From: an uncultured Clostridia bacterium
GTDB lineage: Bacteria; Bacillota; Clostridia; Christensenellales; UBA1242
NCBI GenBank assembly: GCA_944377165.1
Contig: CALWEJ010000007.1
Coordinates: 26,247 to 90,246, forward strand
Direction of reading: 5' to 3'
DNA: 64,000 nucleotides
Shown here: one piece after another, positions 27,200-37,504 of the stretch
Position numbering within the stretch: the first letter of the stretch is position 1
How the letters are laid out: each line of letters opens with the position of its first letter
The notes under the pieces: model-generated
The model's input: the letters and a program-made list of their open reading frames with translations, nothing else
Told to the model about the DNA's origin: nothing
The model's database searches: none
Translations under genes and position numbers: made by a program

Positions 27200-30100
27200 C
27201 TAAATTTTATCGAATTTTTCATAGCTTAATTGTTTTCTCTTTCTTAATACAACTACAACGATTACTATAATCACAATCAAGATTACTATTGCCAAAATGA
27301 TTAAAACAATCTGCCAAATAGGGAATAATTCTCTCTGTTGAGTGATAATTAAACGGTCGAGATTATACGTTAGATTAGATAAATCTATTAAAATATTCCC
27401 TTCACCTTGCGTAGTAGTTAATTCTCCGCTTTCTTCCCCAGTAAGCCAAATTGTGCCAAGGTACCTATCCACTGACGGAATTGATAGCATAAGGTCGTTG
27501 CTAAGATTTGTTTCCACTCCGCCTAAGGTCAATCGTAATTTTAGACCATAGACTGTTATTCTGTTATTTACTAAGTACCCTGATATGAGTGGATAAACAT
27601 TTGCGTATTCATAGCTATCGGTAGAGATAATATCGACTTTAAATTCAGCATTAATCGGTATTAGATTAGCTTTCGAACTATCAGTAAGTCCGCGCTCGTT
27701 ATACACTGTGAACGTTCCTATTCCTTCAATAGTCGCAGTTAAACTATACGGATAAATACTAGCTTTTACTGAAGAATTGCTTATCTTATAGTTGTTGGCA
27801 TCTAAGCCTGTTATTAATTTTTGTGTATCTACTATAACATTTTTGTTAGCACCAACATTCTCGTCTTCAAAATTTAATGTTAGATTTTCTTTAATAGGTG
27901 TATCAATGCTATCTCCTGCGACGATTCCGATATATGACAAATTTGCATCCGTACTAATATTTACGTTAGTTGAGCCGTCATACACTTTATCTTCCGCCAC
28001 CACACCAACTAAAGTCAATTCTTTACGCATAATGCGGATAGCATTCAACATAATTAGCGAATTGTTAGACAATTTGAAATTATTGTTGAAATCATCACTG
28101 TACAAAGATAGCCCAGTAATGTAGATATTATATAAAGATTCTTCGTTAGCATTGGCAGTCGTTATTTGCTCGCCATTTAATGTATATGTGATATTTGCAT
28201 TTATCGTAGGTTTTAGAGCAAATTCAGTATCGCTATTAAATGAAATATTTAAATTAGCACCGTCCGTTATTAACAAATATCGAATTAAGTTATCTACATT
28301 ATAACTATCACTACCGTCATACGTCTTTGTAAAGGTTGTATTTAAATTATAGGTTAAATTTACTTCTTTAGGCGCTATCACAAAATAGACGTCCGTCAAG
28401 AATTCAATAGTTTCCATCCAATCATAACTCTCGTCGCCTGTTGTATTCTCTAGCGAGAAATACACTCTATAACTGCCAACATTTGTAGGGTTATCTATAT
28501 AAAGCCCTGTCTTTTCGTCGAAATATCTTATTTGTAAATATTGCAGTATCTCAATATCGGCCTGTATTTGACCGGACGAACTTCCTGTAGTTAATTTTTG
28601 CGGAACTCCATAGCCATAATTATCACAAATGAATGTATTTGTAAATGTGTGTCCTTCCGCGCCATTTAAACGAATAATAGGCTGGACTTGCAATTCAACA
28701 ACAATATTTGTAATAAATCGCAAAGCAAAACTTGTCCCAATTGGGTCTTGCAAATGTATTCCGTAATACGCATATTGCCCAGTAGGAATTACTTCGCCCT
28801 TTAATAAATTTCCGTTTTCGTCAAGCATTAAATCACCACTAGCGTTTCTCCTAGCGATATATGCCTTAACTCCTGTCACTTCAAAATTAGTCAAATTATA
28901 GTTTGTATAACCGAATTCTGCTTTCGCTAAATAGTATAATTTGCTAGTTGCTCCTGAAGTGTTTTTGTTATCTCCCGCTTCTCCGCCATAATTGTATGTT
29001 TCATTATGATAGAACATAACGAACTGGCTCGAACCATTTCTATAATAGAACGATTCACTATCAATATTTGTAGTTAATGTTATTTGTAGATTTTCCGCTT
29101 GATAACGGTATGTTATATCAAGAATTCCGTCCGTCACTCTATCAATTACATCGGCGAAATTGAATTTAAAGCTATAGACTCCTGTCTCTATCATAGTAAA
29201 TGCTTGTGGTTCGCCAAACATATATATGTACATTAGTCTAAGGCCTAATGATAAATCATAATACGTTCCGTCTATAACTTGCGGAGTATAGTTCATTATA
29301 ATACGAATTTCAATATTGCGCGCACTAGCATTAATTGTATCCGTACTATCTATCTCGTTTGTTCCTTCTGCTGTGGTTGTGAAAATTCTAAATGTAGAAT
29401 ATTGCTCAGGCGAAATTTGTACATCTGTATTTTCTTTTAAGTAATTCGTTTCGCCGTAGTTGGTGTTTGTGTTGATTATAACATAATCTGCATAACTATA
29501 CTCAATATAGAAAGTTATGTATCCGCCAGACAATAGATAATTATCAATGCTGAAATTTGTATCTTCATAATAATTTATATTAGATTTAAAGTATGTAATA
29601 TTTTCATTATACGTTTTAGAAGTGTTTCTGACATAGTTTCCTGTTGAGTCATCGTAAGTGTACAACAATAAATAGTTTCTATTCCAATCTTGTTCGCCAG
29701 TATATTGATATGGTAAAAAGCACGAATAATTAGCAAATTCTACACTAGGATTTCCGTCGCTATATACGGTATGCTCGTATAACATATGGTCGAATTTATA
29801 GCCAATTTGCGGATTCATATTAATGCGCAAGCTATCATAAATTGAAATTCTATTAGCTTTTGTCCCATTAACTAAAATTTCTGGTGCGCCGTAAATCTCT
29901 CCGCCTGAAGTTAATACTTCGCCATTTAACATAATCACAGTGTTTAGAGCATATGAGTCATATGATAATTTGTAATAGAATTGATAATTATCAGCTAACG
30001 GCTCTAAGAAAGATAGTGAAGTAGTGGTATAAATGAATTTTGACCTATCTGGAAGGGTATTATCTGCGCTTGATGTAAATCCGAAAGCTGACATACCGCT

Positions 30101-33100
30101 AGGGACATTACTAGCGACTACGATTGTCGGATTAACTCCGTAAGGAATAGCGCCAAACGTTATTGTATTATCAACTCGAACAGGGTTTACACTGACTTGA
30201 GCCCCTCCGTCTGAATATTGCAAAATCATACTTGGGAAATTAACTCGTCCGTCATATGTTTCATTTTTAGGGTTTGTTAAAGCATAATTGACCGCAATTT
30301 TATACGTATGGATTGAGTAAACAATCTTTATATTAAAATATACTATTTCGCCGTCCGTCACGTCATATGTTCGTGACAATTCGAGCAATTCATCTCTATT
30401 TATCGTATAACTAAATATGCCGGATTTATACTCGTTAGTTTGCTCCATATTTGTATATTCGTGCTCGCCGTTTTTAATGAAATATACTTTACCAGCATAG
30501 TACGAACCGAACGTGAAATGTGCTACATTCCCACCGATATACTCGCCCATTATAAACTCTATTAATCCGTCTTCAACAGTAATAGCTTTGTAATTTTGCG
30601 ATTTATCCTCGCCGAATCCCACACTACCTATCTCAACTCCATTATCATAGAACTGAGAAACTGAGACTCTATATTCGATAGTCGCGATATTTATCGTCAC
30701 ACGTTGAATTAAGGTAGAGTCCGCGTAGAACGAATACGATAAATCTTTTGTTAAAGCCACATTTGGTTCTAACCCTGTTTTAGTTAAAGTGTATCCTTCT
30801 AATGTGTAGCCGAAATTGAAAATCTCACCTATTGTTTCATTACCTGCATTTAGTTTAATAGTTATATATGAACCAACTGTCACCCCGATTTGAATATTCG
30901 TTTCTCCGTTAGGATTTGAATATATCATAGTATTAGTTGTAAACTCATTTTCTGCTTCATATACCGCTAATTTTGTGAAATCATATGCGTCCGAAATATC
31001 AGCAGATATGATTAGCAACGTGCTAGGCATAGAATATATAACTTTGACCGCAGTATTGTTAGAAAGTATTGTAGCTGTATATGTGACTGTCGAATCAGTA
31101 AAACTATCTGGAGTGTAGTTCGTTTTATCATTTTCAGTCATACGCACAAAGAGATAATAATCTGTTGCTCCTTCGCGCTGACGTCCAGTAGCATTTAAAG
31201 TAAGTTTGTCGTATAATTTAAGATTTGATATTGTTATACGCGCTTCAGCCTCAGTAATGTTTACCGTCACATTTTCGTTGTCAATACTTGCGTCAGCGGT
31301 TGAATATGTCGCATCGTTATAAGTAATAGAAAGGTCCGCCATAATTACATTTTTATCTAGTGCAGTATCCGCTTCGGCTAAAATGTAGAACGAATATGAA
31401 TAGCGCGCGTAATCTTCATATACAAATAGGTTTATTATATTGTCTTGGTCCGAATCATAAGTCGTAATGAATTCGTCATCAAATGTGAAATTAATTTGAT
31501 TAGACTCGCTAAAATAATTTTCACTTTCATCAAACTTATATCCTAATAATAGGAAACCATTATTTACACTTGAAATTAAATTAACTTTATCATTTATATT
31601 AAATTGCGCAGGGAGAGTCAAACTACCTTTTGCTTGTCGTAAACCATCGCTATCAATAGTGGAAGAAATATTATTTTCGCCACGAGTTAACGTAAAATCA
31701 ATTTCATTTATTGCATAAATATCGCTTGAATTATATGTTAATTTAATTGAATCATAATTGTTTATAATTATTTGATAATCAATTTTTTCATATAACATCC
31801 AGACCGTTATATCGCTCGGTTTATCATTATCAATAGTTAATTCAATGCTTGTATTATTGCTTATGCTATTTGCGTTTAGCGCAAAACCATAGAATGAATA
31901 GCCAATATTGTTAGATATGTCTGTTTTAGTGACAGTCTGAGTCTGTCCACGCAACATTGTGAAACTTCGCTCTAGATTAAAATTACCTGTAGGAATAAGC
32001 GATTGATTTGTTTCGCTATCGTATTGAATAAACATAAACGAAATGTTATATCTTGAACTGCTAAAATCAATATTTATAGTAAAATCTTCTGTTATGCTAT
32101 CTTTGAATAGATAACTATTATTGTTCGTTCCGTTTAGAGTATTGAAAGTATAGTAGTTATATTGAATTCCGTCTATAATTTTGTTTATTACACTAGGCGC
32201 GGTTAATCTAAACGCAATTCCATTATTCGCATTAGCATCTTTAACATAATATATTCCATTTGCTTCGTCAATGATAGAGAAATAGTCCACGGCACTAATT
32301 AAAGGCATAATCATTTGCGTTGCTTCAGCACTCGCCTGCTCGCCATCTACTGTAATATTGATAGTCGCTTTATATACCTTTGCGCTCTCTATCTCTAATA
32401 TGCTAGTATGGTCATTAGTAATTTGTATGTCATACGCTATTGTTATGCGCTCCGCGAGCCTACTATCTTCTGCCCTTGTCACCATATAGCCATTCGTAGA
32501 AGTAAGGTCTTGCTGTAATGTTAAATTCGTTAAACTTTCGCCCTCAAGGATACTTGCGCCGATAATATCAATTTCCAAATCTTCTTTAATCTTAAGGTTG
32601 ACCAGTGCACGTTGATTAGCCCTGTAAGCGCCCATAGATAGCGGTATGTTTTGCTCGATTGGTGTTTCAGTCGCTGTTAGTTGAATAGTGTAAAAGTCTG
32701 AGTCATACGAATAGACATCTTGATAGTAATAATATTTGTCATTAGTGTATAATACAGAATTCAAATAATGCGTAATACCATCTAATGTGGTTGCACTCTC
32801 ATAATACAATTCGCCGTAAGATGTGCTTAATTTTAGCATAGTATCTAAATCATATAAATCAATATTAGTACTAATATCTAAATTGTAATAAACATAATCA
32901 AATACAGGCGACAAACTTATATTCTCAAACACGCGTGAAATTTTAAATGTCCCAGATTCATAATCCCCGTTAGCGTCTTCATCTATAAAATTTAAAGTAT
33001 ATGTGACAGTATTTTCTCCTTCGCCTAAAGAAACAATTTTTTCTCCGTCAACCACGTTTGTTGAATCTATGTATTGCTCTTTTTCGTCATAAATACTATC

Positions 33101-33373
33101 TTCATCATTATACGTTATTAGCCAACCCACAAGTTTAAACCCAGCATTAGCATTCGCAGTCAAGGTGACTTCTTCCTCGCCTAAAGGGAATGTTCCATAT
33201 CCGTTAGTAGAGCCAGCGACAACATTACTTTTGTATGGTGAACCATTAACTAAATAATAACTATCAATTTTATCTTCAGTTGCTGAATATACCCTACCAT
33301 TAGGCACTAAAAAGAATAGTGAGCATATCACTAACGGCAGTATGGAAAATAACGCAATTAATTTAGATTTCAT
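27200..33373 (-). CDS. Giant cell-surface protein with MBG-type domains
   Basis: About 2057 residues. A GTG five codons upstream is in frame, but AGGGG stands before the ATG at 33373, whose ATGA overlaps the trxB stop. Signal peptide: LIALFSILPLVICSLFF then a likely cleavage after VYSA. The extracellular part is Asn/Tyr/Ser/Thr-rich beta sequence with InlB-B-like elements near the start (EVTLTANANAGFKLVGWL) and similar segments repeated through it, then, near the C-terminus, MBG-like modules (TKTYDGSDSYN and DKVYDGSTNVN). It ends in a long membrane helix (IVLIILAIVILIVIIVIVVVV) plus RKRKQL and has no LPxTG. Probable adhesion or envelope role; odd in being coupled to thioredoxin reductase. Confidence 0.85.
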   Translation of the reverse strand: MKSKLIALFSILPLVICSLFFLVPNGRVYSATEDKIDSYYLVNGSPYKSNVVAGSTNGYGTFPLGEEEVTLTANANAGFKLVGWLITYNDEDSIYDEKEQYIDSTNVVDGEKIVSLGEGENTVTYTLNFIDEDANGDYESGTFKISRVFENISLSPVFDYVYYNLDISTNIDLYDLDTMLKLSTSYGELYYESATTLDGITHYLNSVLYTNDKYYYYQDVYSYDSDFYTIQLTATETPIEQNIPLSMGAYRANQRALVNLKIKEDLEIDIIGASILEGESLTNLTLQQDLTSTNGYMVTRAEDSRLAERITIAYDIQITNDHTSILEIESAKVYKATINITVDGEQASAEATQMIMPLISAVDYFSIIDEANGIYYVKDANANNGIAFRLTAPSVINKIIDGIQYNYYTFNTLNGTNNNSYLFKDSITEDFTINIDFSSSRYNISFMFIQYDSETNQSLIPTGNFNLERSFTMLRGQTQTVTKTDISNNIGYSFYGFALNANSISNNTSIELTIDNDKPSDITVWMLYEKIDYQIIINNYDSIKLTYNSSDIYAINEIDFTLTRGENNISSTIDSDGLRQAKGSLTLPAQFNINDKVNLISSVNNGFLLLGYKFDESENYFSESNQINFTFDDEFITTYDSDQDNIINLFVYEDYARYSYSFYILAEADTALDKNVIMADLSITYNDATYSTADASIDNENVTVNITEAEARITISNLKLYDKLTLNATGRQREGATDYYLFVRMTENDKTNYTPDSFTDSTVTYTATILSNNTAVKVIYSMPSTLLIISADISDAYDFTKLAVYEAENEFTTNTMIYSNPNGETNIQIGVTVGSYITIKLNAGNETIGEIFNFGYTLEGYTLTKTGLEPNVALTKDLSYSFYADSTLIQRVTINIATIEYRVSVSQFYDNGVEIGSVGFGEDKSQNYKAITVEDGLIEFIMGEYIGGNVAHFTFGSYYAGKVYFIKNGEHEYTNMEQTNEYKSGIFSYTINRDELLELSRTYDVTDGEIVYFNIKIVYSIHTYKIAVNYALTNPKNETYDGRVNFPSMILQYSDGGAQVSVNPVRVDNTITFGAIPYGVNPTIVVASNVPSGMSAFGFTSSADNTLPDRSKFIYTTTSLSFLEPLADNYQFYYKLSYDSYALNTVIMLNGEVLTSGGEIYGAPEILVNGTKANRISIYDSLRINMNPQIGYKFDHMLYEHTVYSDGNPSVEFANYSCFLPYQYTGEQDWNRNYLLLYTYDDSTGNYVRNTSKTYNENITYFKSNINYYEDTNFSIDNYLLSGGYITFYIEYSYADYVIINTNTNYGETNYLKENTDVQISPEQYSTFRIFTTTAEGTNEIDSTDTINASARNIEIRIIMNYTPQVIDGTYYDLSLGLRLMYIYMFGEPQAFTMIETGVYSFKFNFADVIDRVTDGILDITYRYQAENLQITLTTNIDSESFYYRNGSSQFVMFYHNETYNYGGEAGDNKNTSGATSKLYYLAKAEFGYTNYNLTNFEVTGVKAYIARRNASGDLMLDENGNLLKGEVIPTGQYAYYGIHLQDPIGTSFALRFITNIVVELQVQPIIRLNGAEGHTFTNTFICDNYGYGVPQKLTTGSSSGQIQADIEILQYLQIRYFDEKTGLYIDNPTNVGSYRVYFSLENTTGDESYDWMETIEFLTDVYFVIAPKEVNLTYNLNTTFTKTYDGSDSYNVDNLIRYLLITDGANLNISFNSDTEFALKPTINANITYTLNGEQITTANANEESLYNIYITGLSLYSDDFNNNFKLSNNSLIMLNAIRIMRKELTLVGVVAEDKVYDGSTNVNISTDANLSYIGIVAGDSIDTPIKENLTLNFEDENVGANKNVIVDTQKLITGLDANNYKISNSSVKASIYPYSLTATIEGIGTFTVYNERGLTDSSKANLIPINAEFKVDIISTDSYEYANVYPLISGYLVNNRITVYGLKLRLTLGGVETNLSNDLMLSIPSVDRYLGTIWLTGEESGELTTTQGEGNILIDLSNLTYNLDRLIITQQRELFPIWQIVLIILAIVILIVIIVIVVVVLRKRKQLSYEKFDKI

Positions 33374-34269
33374 TTTACCCCTATACACGAATTACCCGCA
33401 ATCGCTCCGTCCGCGCAAGCGGTAATTACTTGTCTAAAATGTTTACTTGTTATATCTCCACAAGCAAATAATCCTTTTACATTTGTACACATATCTTTGT
33501 CAACAATGATATATCCATTGTCGTCCAGATTTAGTTTTATATCGACAAAATTAAGTTCAGGTACGCGCCCTATTGCTACGAATAATCCGTCTATATCTAA
33601 CATTCGCTCGTTGCCATTTTGTGATATGGCTATAGCGGACAATTTTTCATCACCATATAACTTAGTCACATTCGCGGACGTGATAATTTCAACATTCTTG
33701 TATTGTTTAACGCGATTTAGTGCTAAGGCATTTGCTCTAAAGTTCTCGCTTCGGTTAATCATATAAACTTTTTTAGCAATTCTATGCAAATATTCGACGT
33801 CAACTACAGCAGTATCTCCGCCACCTATTACAGCCACAACCTTATCTTTAAAGAATGCTCCGTCACAACTAGCACAATAACTAACACCGCGTCCAGTTAG
33901 TTCCAACTCTTTTTCAAGATTTAATTTCCTTGCCTTACAACCGCTAGCAATTATGACCTTGCTTGCGGTATATTTTTCGTCACTCGCAGTAGTTAATTCA
34001 AACCCTTTTCTTATCTTTTTAAGATGAGTCACACGCGCATACTTAATTTCAAGCCCAAGACTTTCCGCTTGCTCACGCATATCGTTAGTTAGGTCAAAGC
34101 CTGAAATTTTTTCGTGTGAAGGAAAGTTCGCTATTTCGTGTGTTAGAGCCGCTTGACCTCCTATTCCGAGAGATTCAAAAAGTACAGTTTTAAGCCCAGC
34201 TCTACAAGCAAAAATGCCGGCCGATAGTCCAGCTGGTCCACCACCAATAATAGCCACTTCAATCATCAT
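33370..34269 (-). CDS. trxB: Thioredoxin-disulfide reductase
   Basis: NADPH- and FAD-dependent flavoenzyme that keeps thioredoxin reduced. Seen: FAD-binding IGGGPAGLSAGIFACRAGL, redox pair CASCDG near residue 131 (the common form is CATC), NADPH-binding VIGGGDTAVVDVEYL, and the C-terminal FACGDI. The 299-residue length is normal (about 310). No ribosome site; a TACAAT ends six bases before the first ATG at 34269 with TTGGAA 17 bases further, so the mRNA looks leaderless. The gene overlaps the giant surface protein by the ATGA, forcing co-translation. Confidence 0.93.
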   Translation of the reverse strand: MMIEVAIIGGGPAGLSAGIFACRAGLKTVLFESLGIGGQAALTHEIANFPSHEKISGFDLTNDMREQAESLGLEIKYARVTHLKKIRKGFELTTASDEKYTASKVIIASGCKARKLNLEKELELTGRGVSYCASCDGAFFKDKVVAVIGGGDTAVVDVEYLHRIAKKVYMINRSENFRANALALNRVKQYKNVEIITSANVTKLYGDEKLSAIAISQNGNERMLDIDGLFVAIGRVPELNFVDIKLNLDDNGYIIVDKDMCTNVKGLFACGDITSKHFRQVITACADGAIAGNSCIGVK

Positions 34270-34395
34270 ATTAATATTGTACCCAAAATAAAAAAAATTT
34301 CCAAATAAAATAAACTATTTTAAAAAAATAATTATTATATAATTATTAATAAATTTATTACAATTTAATTATAAATTAAATATATGCACCTAGCC

Positions 34396-34424
34396 TTGAC
34401 AAAAACACTAAAATATGTTAATAT
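34396..34424 (+). promoter_or_regulatory. Promoter of the ferredoxin gene
   Basis: TTGACA (34396-34401), 17-base spacer, TAATAT (34419-34424). A roughly 65-base leader follows, ending in AAAAGGAGCAAATTT before the ATG. Confidence 0.7.
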
Positions 34425-34493
34425 TATAAGCGTCGGAAAATAAATTTAATTAAAATTTAGTCATAACTAAAAATTTTAAAAAGGAGCAAATTT

Positions 34494-34679
34494 ATGGTGG
34501 ACGAAAAAAAATGCATATCTTGTGGCGCTTGCATAGCAATATGCCCAGTTGGTGCAATTAAATTTGTTAACGGTAAGGCAAATATTGACCCAAAAAAATG
34601 CATTGCTTGCGGAAGTTGTCAACAATTTTGCCCAGTAGAATCTATTAAAATTACTAAGCCTGAAAATAAGAAAAAATAA
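34494..34679 (+). CDS. 2[4Fe-4S] ferredoxin
   Basis: A 61-residue electron carrier with two complete cluster motifs, CISCGACIAICP and CIACGSCQQFCP, each CxxCxxCxxxCP. This is the clostridial-type low-potential ferredoxin of anaerobic metabolism. It has its own promoter and a terminator just behind it, so it is monocistronic. The Lys-rich tail after the second cluster is slightly longer than usual. Confidence 0.95.
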   Translation: MVDEKKCISCGACIAICPVGAIKFVNGKANIDPKKCIACGSCQQFCPVESIKITKPENKKK

Positions 34680-34708
34680 TATTTACATAAATTTAATTAA
34701 TACATTTA

Positions 34709-34740
34709 ACGGAATATTGTCTATAATATTCCGCTTTTTT
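34709..34740 (+). terminator. Terminator of the ferredoxin gene
   Basis: CGGAATATT (34710-34718) pairs with AATATTCCG (34725-34733), followed by CTTTTTT. Confidence 0.88.
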
Positions 34741-34823
34741 ATTTTCTCAATAATATTCTAAGATTCAACATTAAATCAAACTAATTTAGGAATCAAAATG
34801 GCGTTTAACTTTTAATTAATATC

Positions 34824-35380
34824 TTAACAATTTAAGATGTTGATTATGGCTTTATGTTTCTTATTCGCATATTCATATGCTATTTTAGTACCACTATTCG
34901 GCTGATAATCATACATTTTGCTTCTCTTATTTACTTTAGCTTTTGGTTTATATGAATTATTATAGTAAAAAACACAGAAATCACTATCGTCAATCATCGC
35001 AAAATTACGTTCTACATAACCGGCTTTACACGCTGCATCTATACTTTTAAAATGTTTGATTTCTTCTACAGCATATATTTCCGAATCATCATTTAATAAT
35101 TCACGATAAATCTTTTTAAATTTTTCCTTTTCATTTTCTAAAAAAATGTTTCACTCTTGCACGGATATCCGATTCTTTTTATATATGTATATTTCTCTTT
35201 TATCCTACTTACAATAGAGTGACAAAGAGTATTAAACTCACTTTTAGTGCCAAACAAAAAAGTTCTCACATTTTTATTTACAATTAAATCTTCTACAATT
35301 TTACTCAATTTCTCGATAATTTCATTGTTTTTTTCAATTTTTCGATGTCCAAAAAATGAACATACATAATATCTAGTCAT
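34824..35380 (-). pseudogene. Frameshifted SLOG-family (DUF1273-like) gene
   Basis: The 5' part (35380 to 35138) encodes YYVCSFFGHRKIE..., with VRTFLFGTKSEFNTLC, the beginning of a SLOG-type nucleotide-binding family. The matching 3' part lies in another frame from about 35150 down to 34824 and encodes AGYVERNFAMIDDSDFCVFYY and SKMYDYQPNSGTKIAYEYA, which are the family's later motifs. Between them, around a run of seven T at 35140-35147 (minus strand), at least two frame changes are needed; the expected segment is also shortened. So this is a decayed gene or one needing recoding. Its promoter TTGACT-18-TATAAT with the -10 six bases from the ATG is intact, suggesting recent inactivation. Confidence 0.75.
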
Positions 35381-35484
35381 ATTAACATTATATTAATTTG
35401 AATAATAGTTAGTCAAATAAATACCCCTACTTAAATAAGGGTATTTTATTTTTCTTTATAGCTAGAATAATCACGAGGTAATTT

Positions 35485-35724
35485 ATGAAATTAGGTGAAG
35501 CGGTAGGAAAAAGAATTAAAGAGTTATTATTTAACTTAAATATGACTCAATATAGGCTAACGAAAATAACTTGTTTAAATGAAAAAACAATTAGCGATTT
35601 AATAAAAGGTAAAACTACCGATGTGAAACTATCTACAATATATCTAATAACAAATGCTTTTAACCTTAGTTTAATTGATTTTTTTAACTCTGAATTATTT
35701 GCCGAAACGAATATTGAAATTTAA
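35485..35724 (+). CDS. Small XRE-family helix-turn-helix regulator
   Basis: A 79-residue protein consisting of one Cro/C1-type helix-turn-helix: GKRIKELLFNLNMTQYRLTKITCLNEKTISDLIKG, followed by a fourth helix (LSTIYLITNAFNLSLIDFF). Such one-domain proteins act as repressors of neighbouring accessory genes. Start has GAGGTAATTT before the ATG. It stands alone with a terminator at 35786-35812, opposite recN. The nearest accessory gene is the broken SLOG gene, which it may once have controlled. Confidence 0.85.
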   Translation: MKLGEAVGKRIKELLFNLNMTQYRLTKITCLNEKTISDLIKGKTTDVKLSTIYLITNAFNLSLIDFFNSELFAETNIEI

Positions 35725-35784
35725 AATTTATTAATAATTAAAAATATGAACATAATAAATTTGTTGTTAAAAATCTGTGCTTAA

Positions 35785-35814
35785 AAAAACTCTATTATCA
35801 AATAGAGTTTTTTT
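35785..35814. terminator. Bidirectional terminator between XRE gene and recN
   Basis: AAACTCTATT (35787-35796) pairs with AATAGAGTTT (35801-35810). T runs on both strands allow it to end the XRE gene (+) and recN (-). Confidence 0.85.
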
Positions 35815-35815
35815 A

Positions 35816-37504
35816 TTAAATTTTATGATTTTCTTTATACTGATTGCATTTTTCTTTTAGCGCTTTACCGATATTAATTCCGTCTTGCACTGCCCCCATT
35901 AGACGCGCAATTTCAAGTGACAAGTCGTCGTTAGATAAAACTGTTGCGCGTGTGTGAGTGGTAGTTTTATCACTAAATTTTTCTACTTTAATGTTAGTAT
36001 CTGCCATAGCGCATATTTGTGGTAAATGCGAAACAGCAATGATTTGTTTATTGTTGCTTAACCTTGCCATATACTCAGCAACAACCATTGCAATATGTCC
36101 GCTAAGTCCGCTATCAATTTCGTCAAAAACTATTGTTTCTATTTCGTCAACGGCGCTAACTACAATTTTATACGCGAGCATTACTCTGCTCATTTCTCCG
36201 CCCGACACGACTTTATTAAGCGGTTTTAATTCAAAACCTAAATTCGAACTAAACAAAAATTCTACGTGGTCATAGCCTGAATATGAATAACGTTCACTAA
36301 TTTTACTAAACTCAACGTCCATACGTGCATTCGGCATACCAAGTGTCTTTAATTCGCTCTCTATTGCCTTAGATAGTTTAGTCGCGGACTCTTTTCTGAT
36401 TTTGCTTAATTTAGATTGTAAATTATCTATTTCTTCTAGTAAATTCTCTTTCTTTTCTGATAGCGCGCGGTACTGCTCCTCACTATGAATAAGGTTATCT
36501 AATTTATTGTTTGCATTGTTAAGATAGTCCACCATACTAGAATAATCACCGCCGTATTTTCTAAATAAGGACTTAATAAAATCGATTCGTGAATCAATAA
36601 AATTAAATCTTTCTTCGTCGAAAACATTTGACTGTAAATCGTCTAAGATTGTCGCATTAATATCTTCTAACTCGATGACCATGCTTTCTATTCGCTTTGC
36701 TAATTCTTCATAATGCGAATTAATGTCTGACAATGCTTGAATGTTTTTCAGCGCGTTATTCATTAATTCTATCGCACTTTCAGAAAACAAATTCTTCGCA
36801 CTCGACGAATATGCTGATTGAAGCGAATTGTTTATTTTTTCGAATTGTTGCATAGTGCGTTTCTCTGTAAGTAAATTCTCTAATTCGTTTTCCTTAATAT
36901 CCGCTTTGTTAATTTCGTCTATTTGATACGTATAAAGGTCTATTAAATTCTGCTTTTCACTTTCGCTTCCGCCTAGTGCTTTTATTCCGCTTTCTACCGA
37001 TTTTAATTGATTAATTTTTTCGCCTAAGTCTTCTAAAAGTTTATCAGTATTTTTACTAAATAAATCAATGATTTTTAATTGATAATCGTTATCTAAAATC
37101 GCTAAATGCTCGCTTTGTCCGTGAATATCAACTAACCTAGAACAAATCTTTTTAACACTAGCAATAGGTACTAGCGACCCATTAATCTTACATATATTTT
37201 TGCCATTAAGGTCTAATTCGCGTGAAATAAATAATTCATCTTCGCACGAAATATCAAGTTCGTTTTTCACAAATTCTATATGCGAAGGTAAAAGGTTTGT
37301 AAAGATTGCTTCCACACGCATCTTATCTTTGCCTGAGCGAATAAGTGACCTATCCGCCCTACCGCCGAATACAAAACTGAGCGAGTCTAACATTATACTT
37401 TTACCCGCTCCAGTCTCTCCACTAATTACATTAAGTTTTCCGTCGAAATTAAGTGTCGCACTATCTATAAGCGCAACATTTTCAATCTTCAAAGTTTGTA
37501 GCAT
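35816..37504 (-). CDS. recN: DNA repair protein RecN
   Basis: SMC-like ATPase acting early in double-strand break repair. Walker A in GETGAGKSIMLDSL (about residue 30), coiled-coil arms in the middle (residues about 160-370, rich in Glu, Lys, Asn, Ile), and the C-terminal KVVSGGEMSRVMLA signature plus Walker B TIVFDEIDSGLSGH. The 562-residue length is normal. Overlaps the stop of recA by one base; with pgsA and recA upstream it forms a repair/lipid gene cluster on the minus strand. Confidence 0.96.
   Translation of the reverse strand: MLQTLKIENVALIDSATLNFDGKLNVISGETGAGKSIMLDSLSFVFGGRADRSLIRSGKDKMRVEAIFTNLLPSHIEFVKNELDISCEDELFISRELDLNGKNICKINGSLVPIASVKKICSRLVDIHGQSEHLAILDNDYQLKIIDLFSKNTDKLLEDLGEKINQLKSVESGIKALGGSESEKQNLIDLYTYQIDEINKADIKENELENLLTEKRTMQQFEKINNSLQSAYSSSAKNLFSESAIELMNNALKNIQALSDINSHYEELAKRIESMVIELEDINATILDDLQSNVFDEERFNFIDSRIDFIKSLFRKYGGDYSSMVDYLNNANNKLDNLIHSEEQYRALSEKKENLLEEIDNLQSKLSKIRKESATKLSKAIESELKTLGMPNARMDVEFSKISERYSYSGYDHVEFLFSSNLGFELKPLNKVVSGGEMSRVMLAYKIVVSAVDEIETIVFDEIDSGLSGHIAMVVAEYMARLSNNKQIIAVSHLPQICAMADTNIKVEKFSDKTTTHTRATVLSNDDLSLEIARLMGAVQDGINIGKALKEKCNQYKENHKI

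Noticed and set aside
27200..27330. LPxTG sortase anchor on the giant surface protein
   Set aside because: The C-terminus has a membrane helix and basic tail but no LPxTG or NPxTG motif before it.
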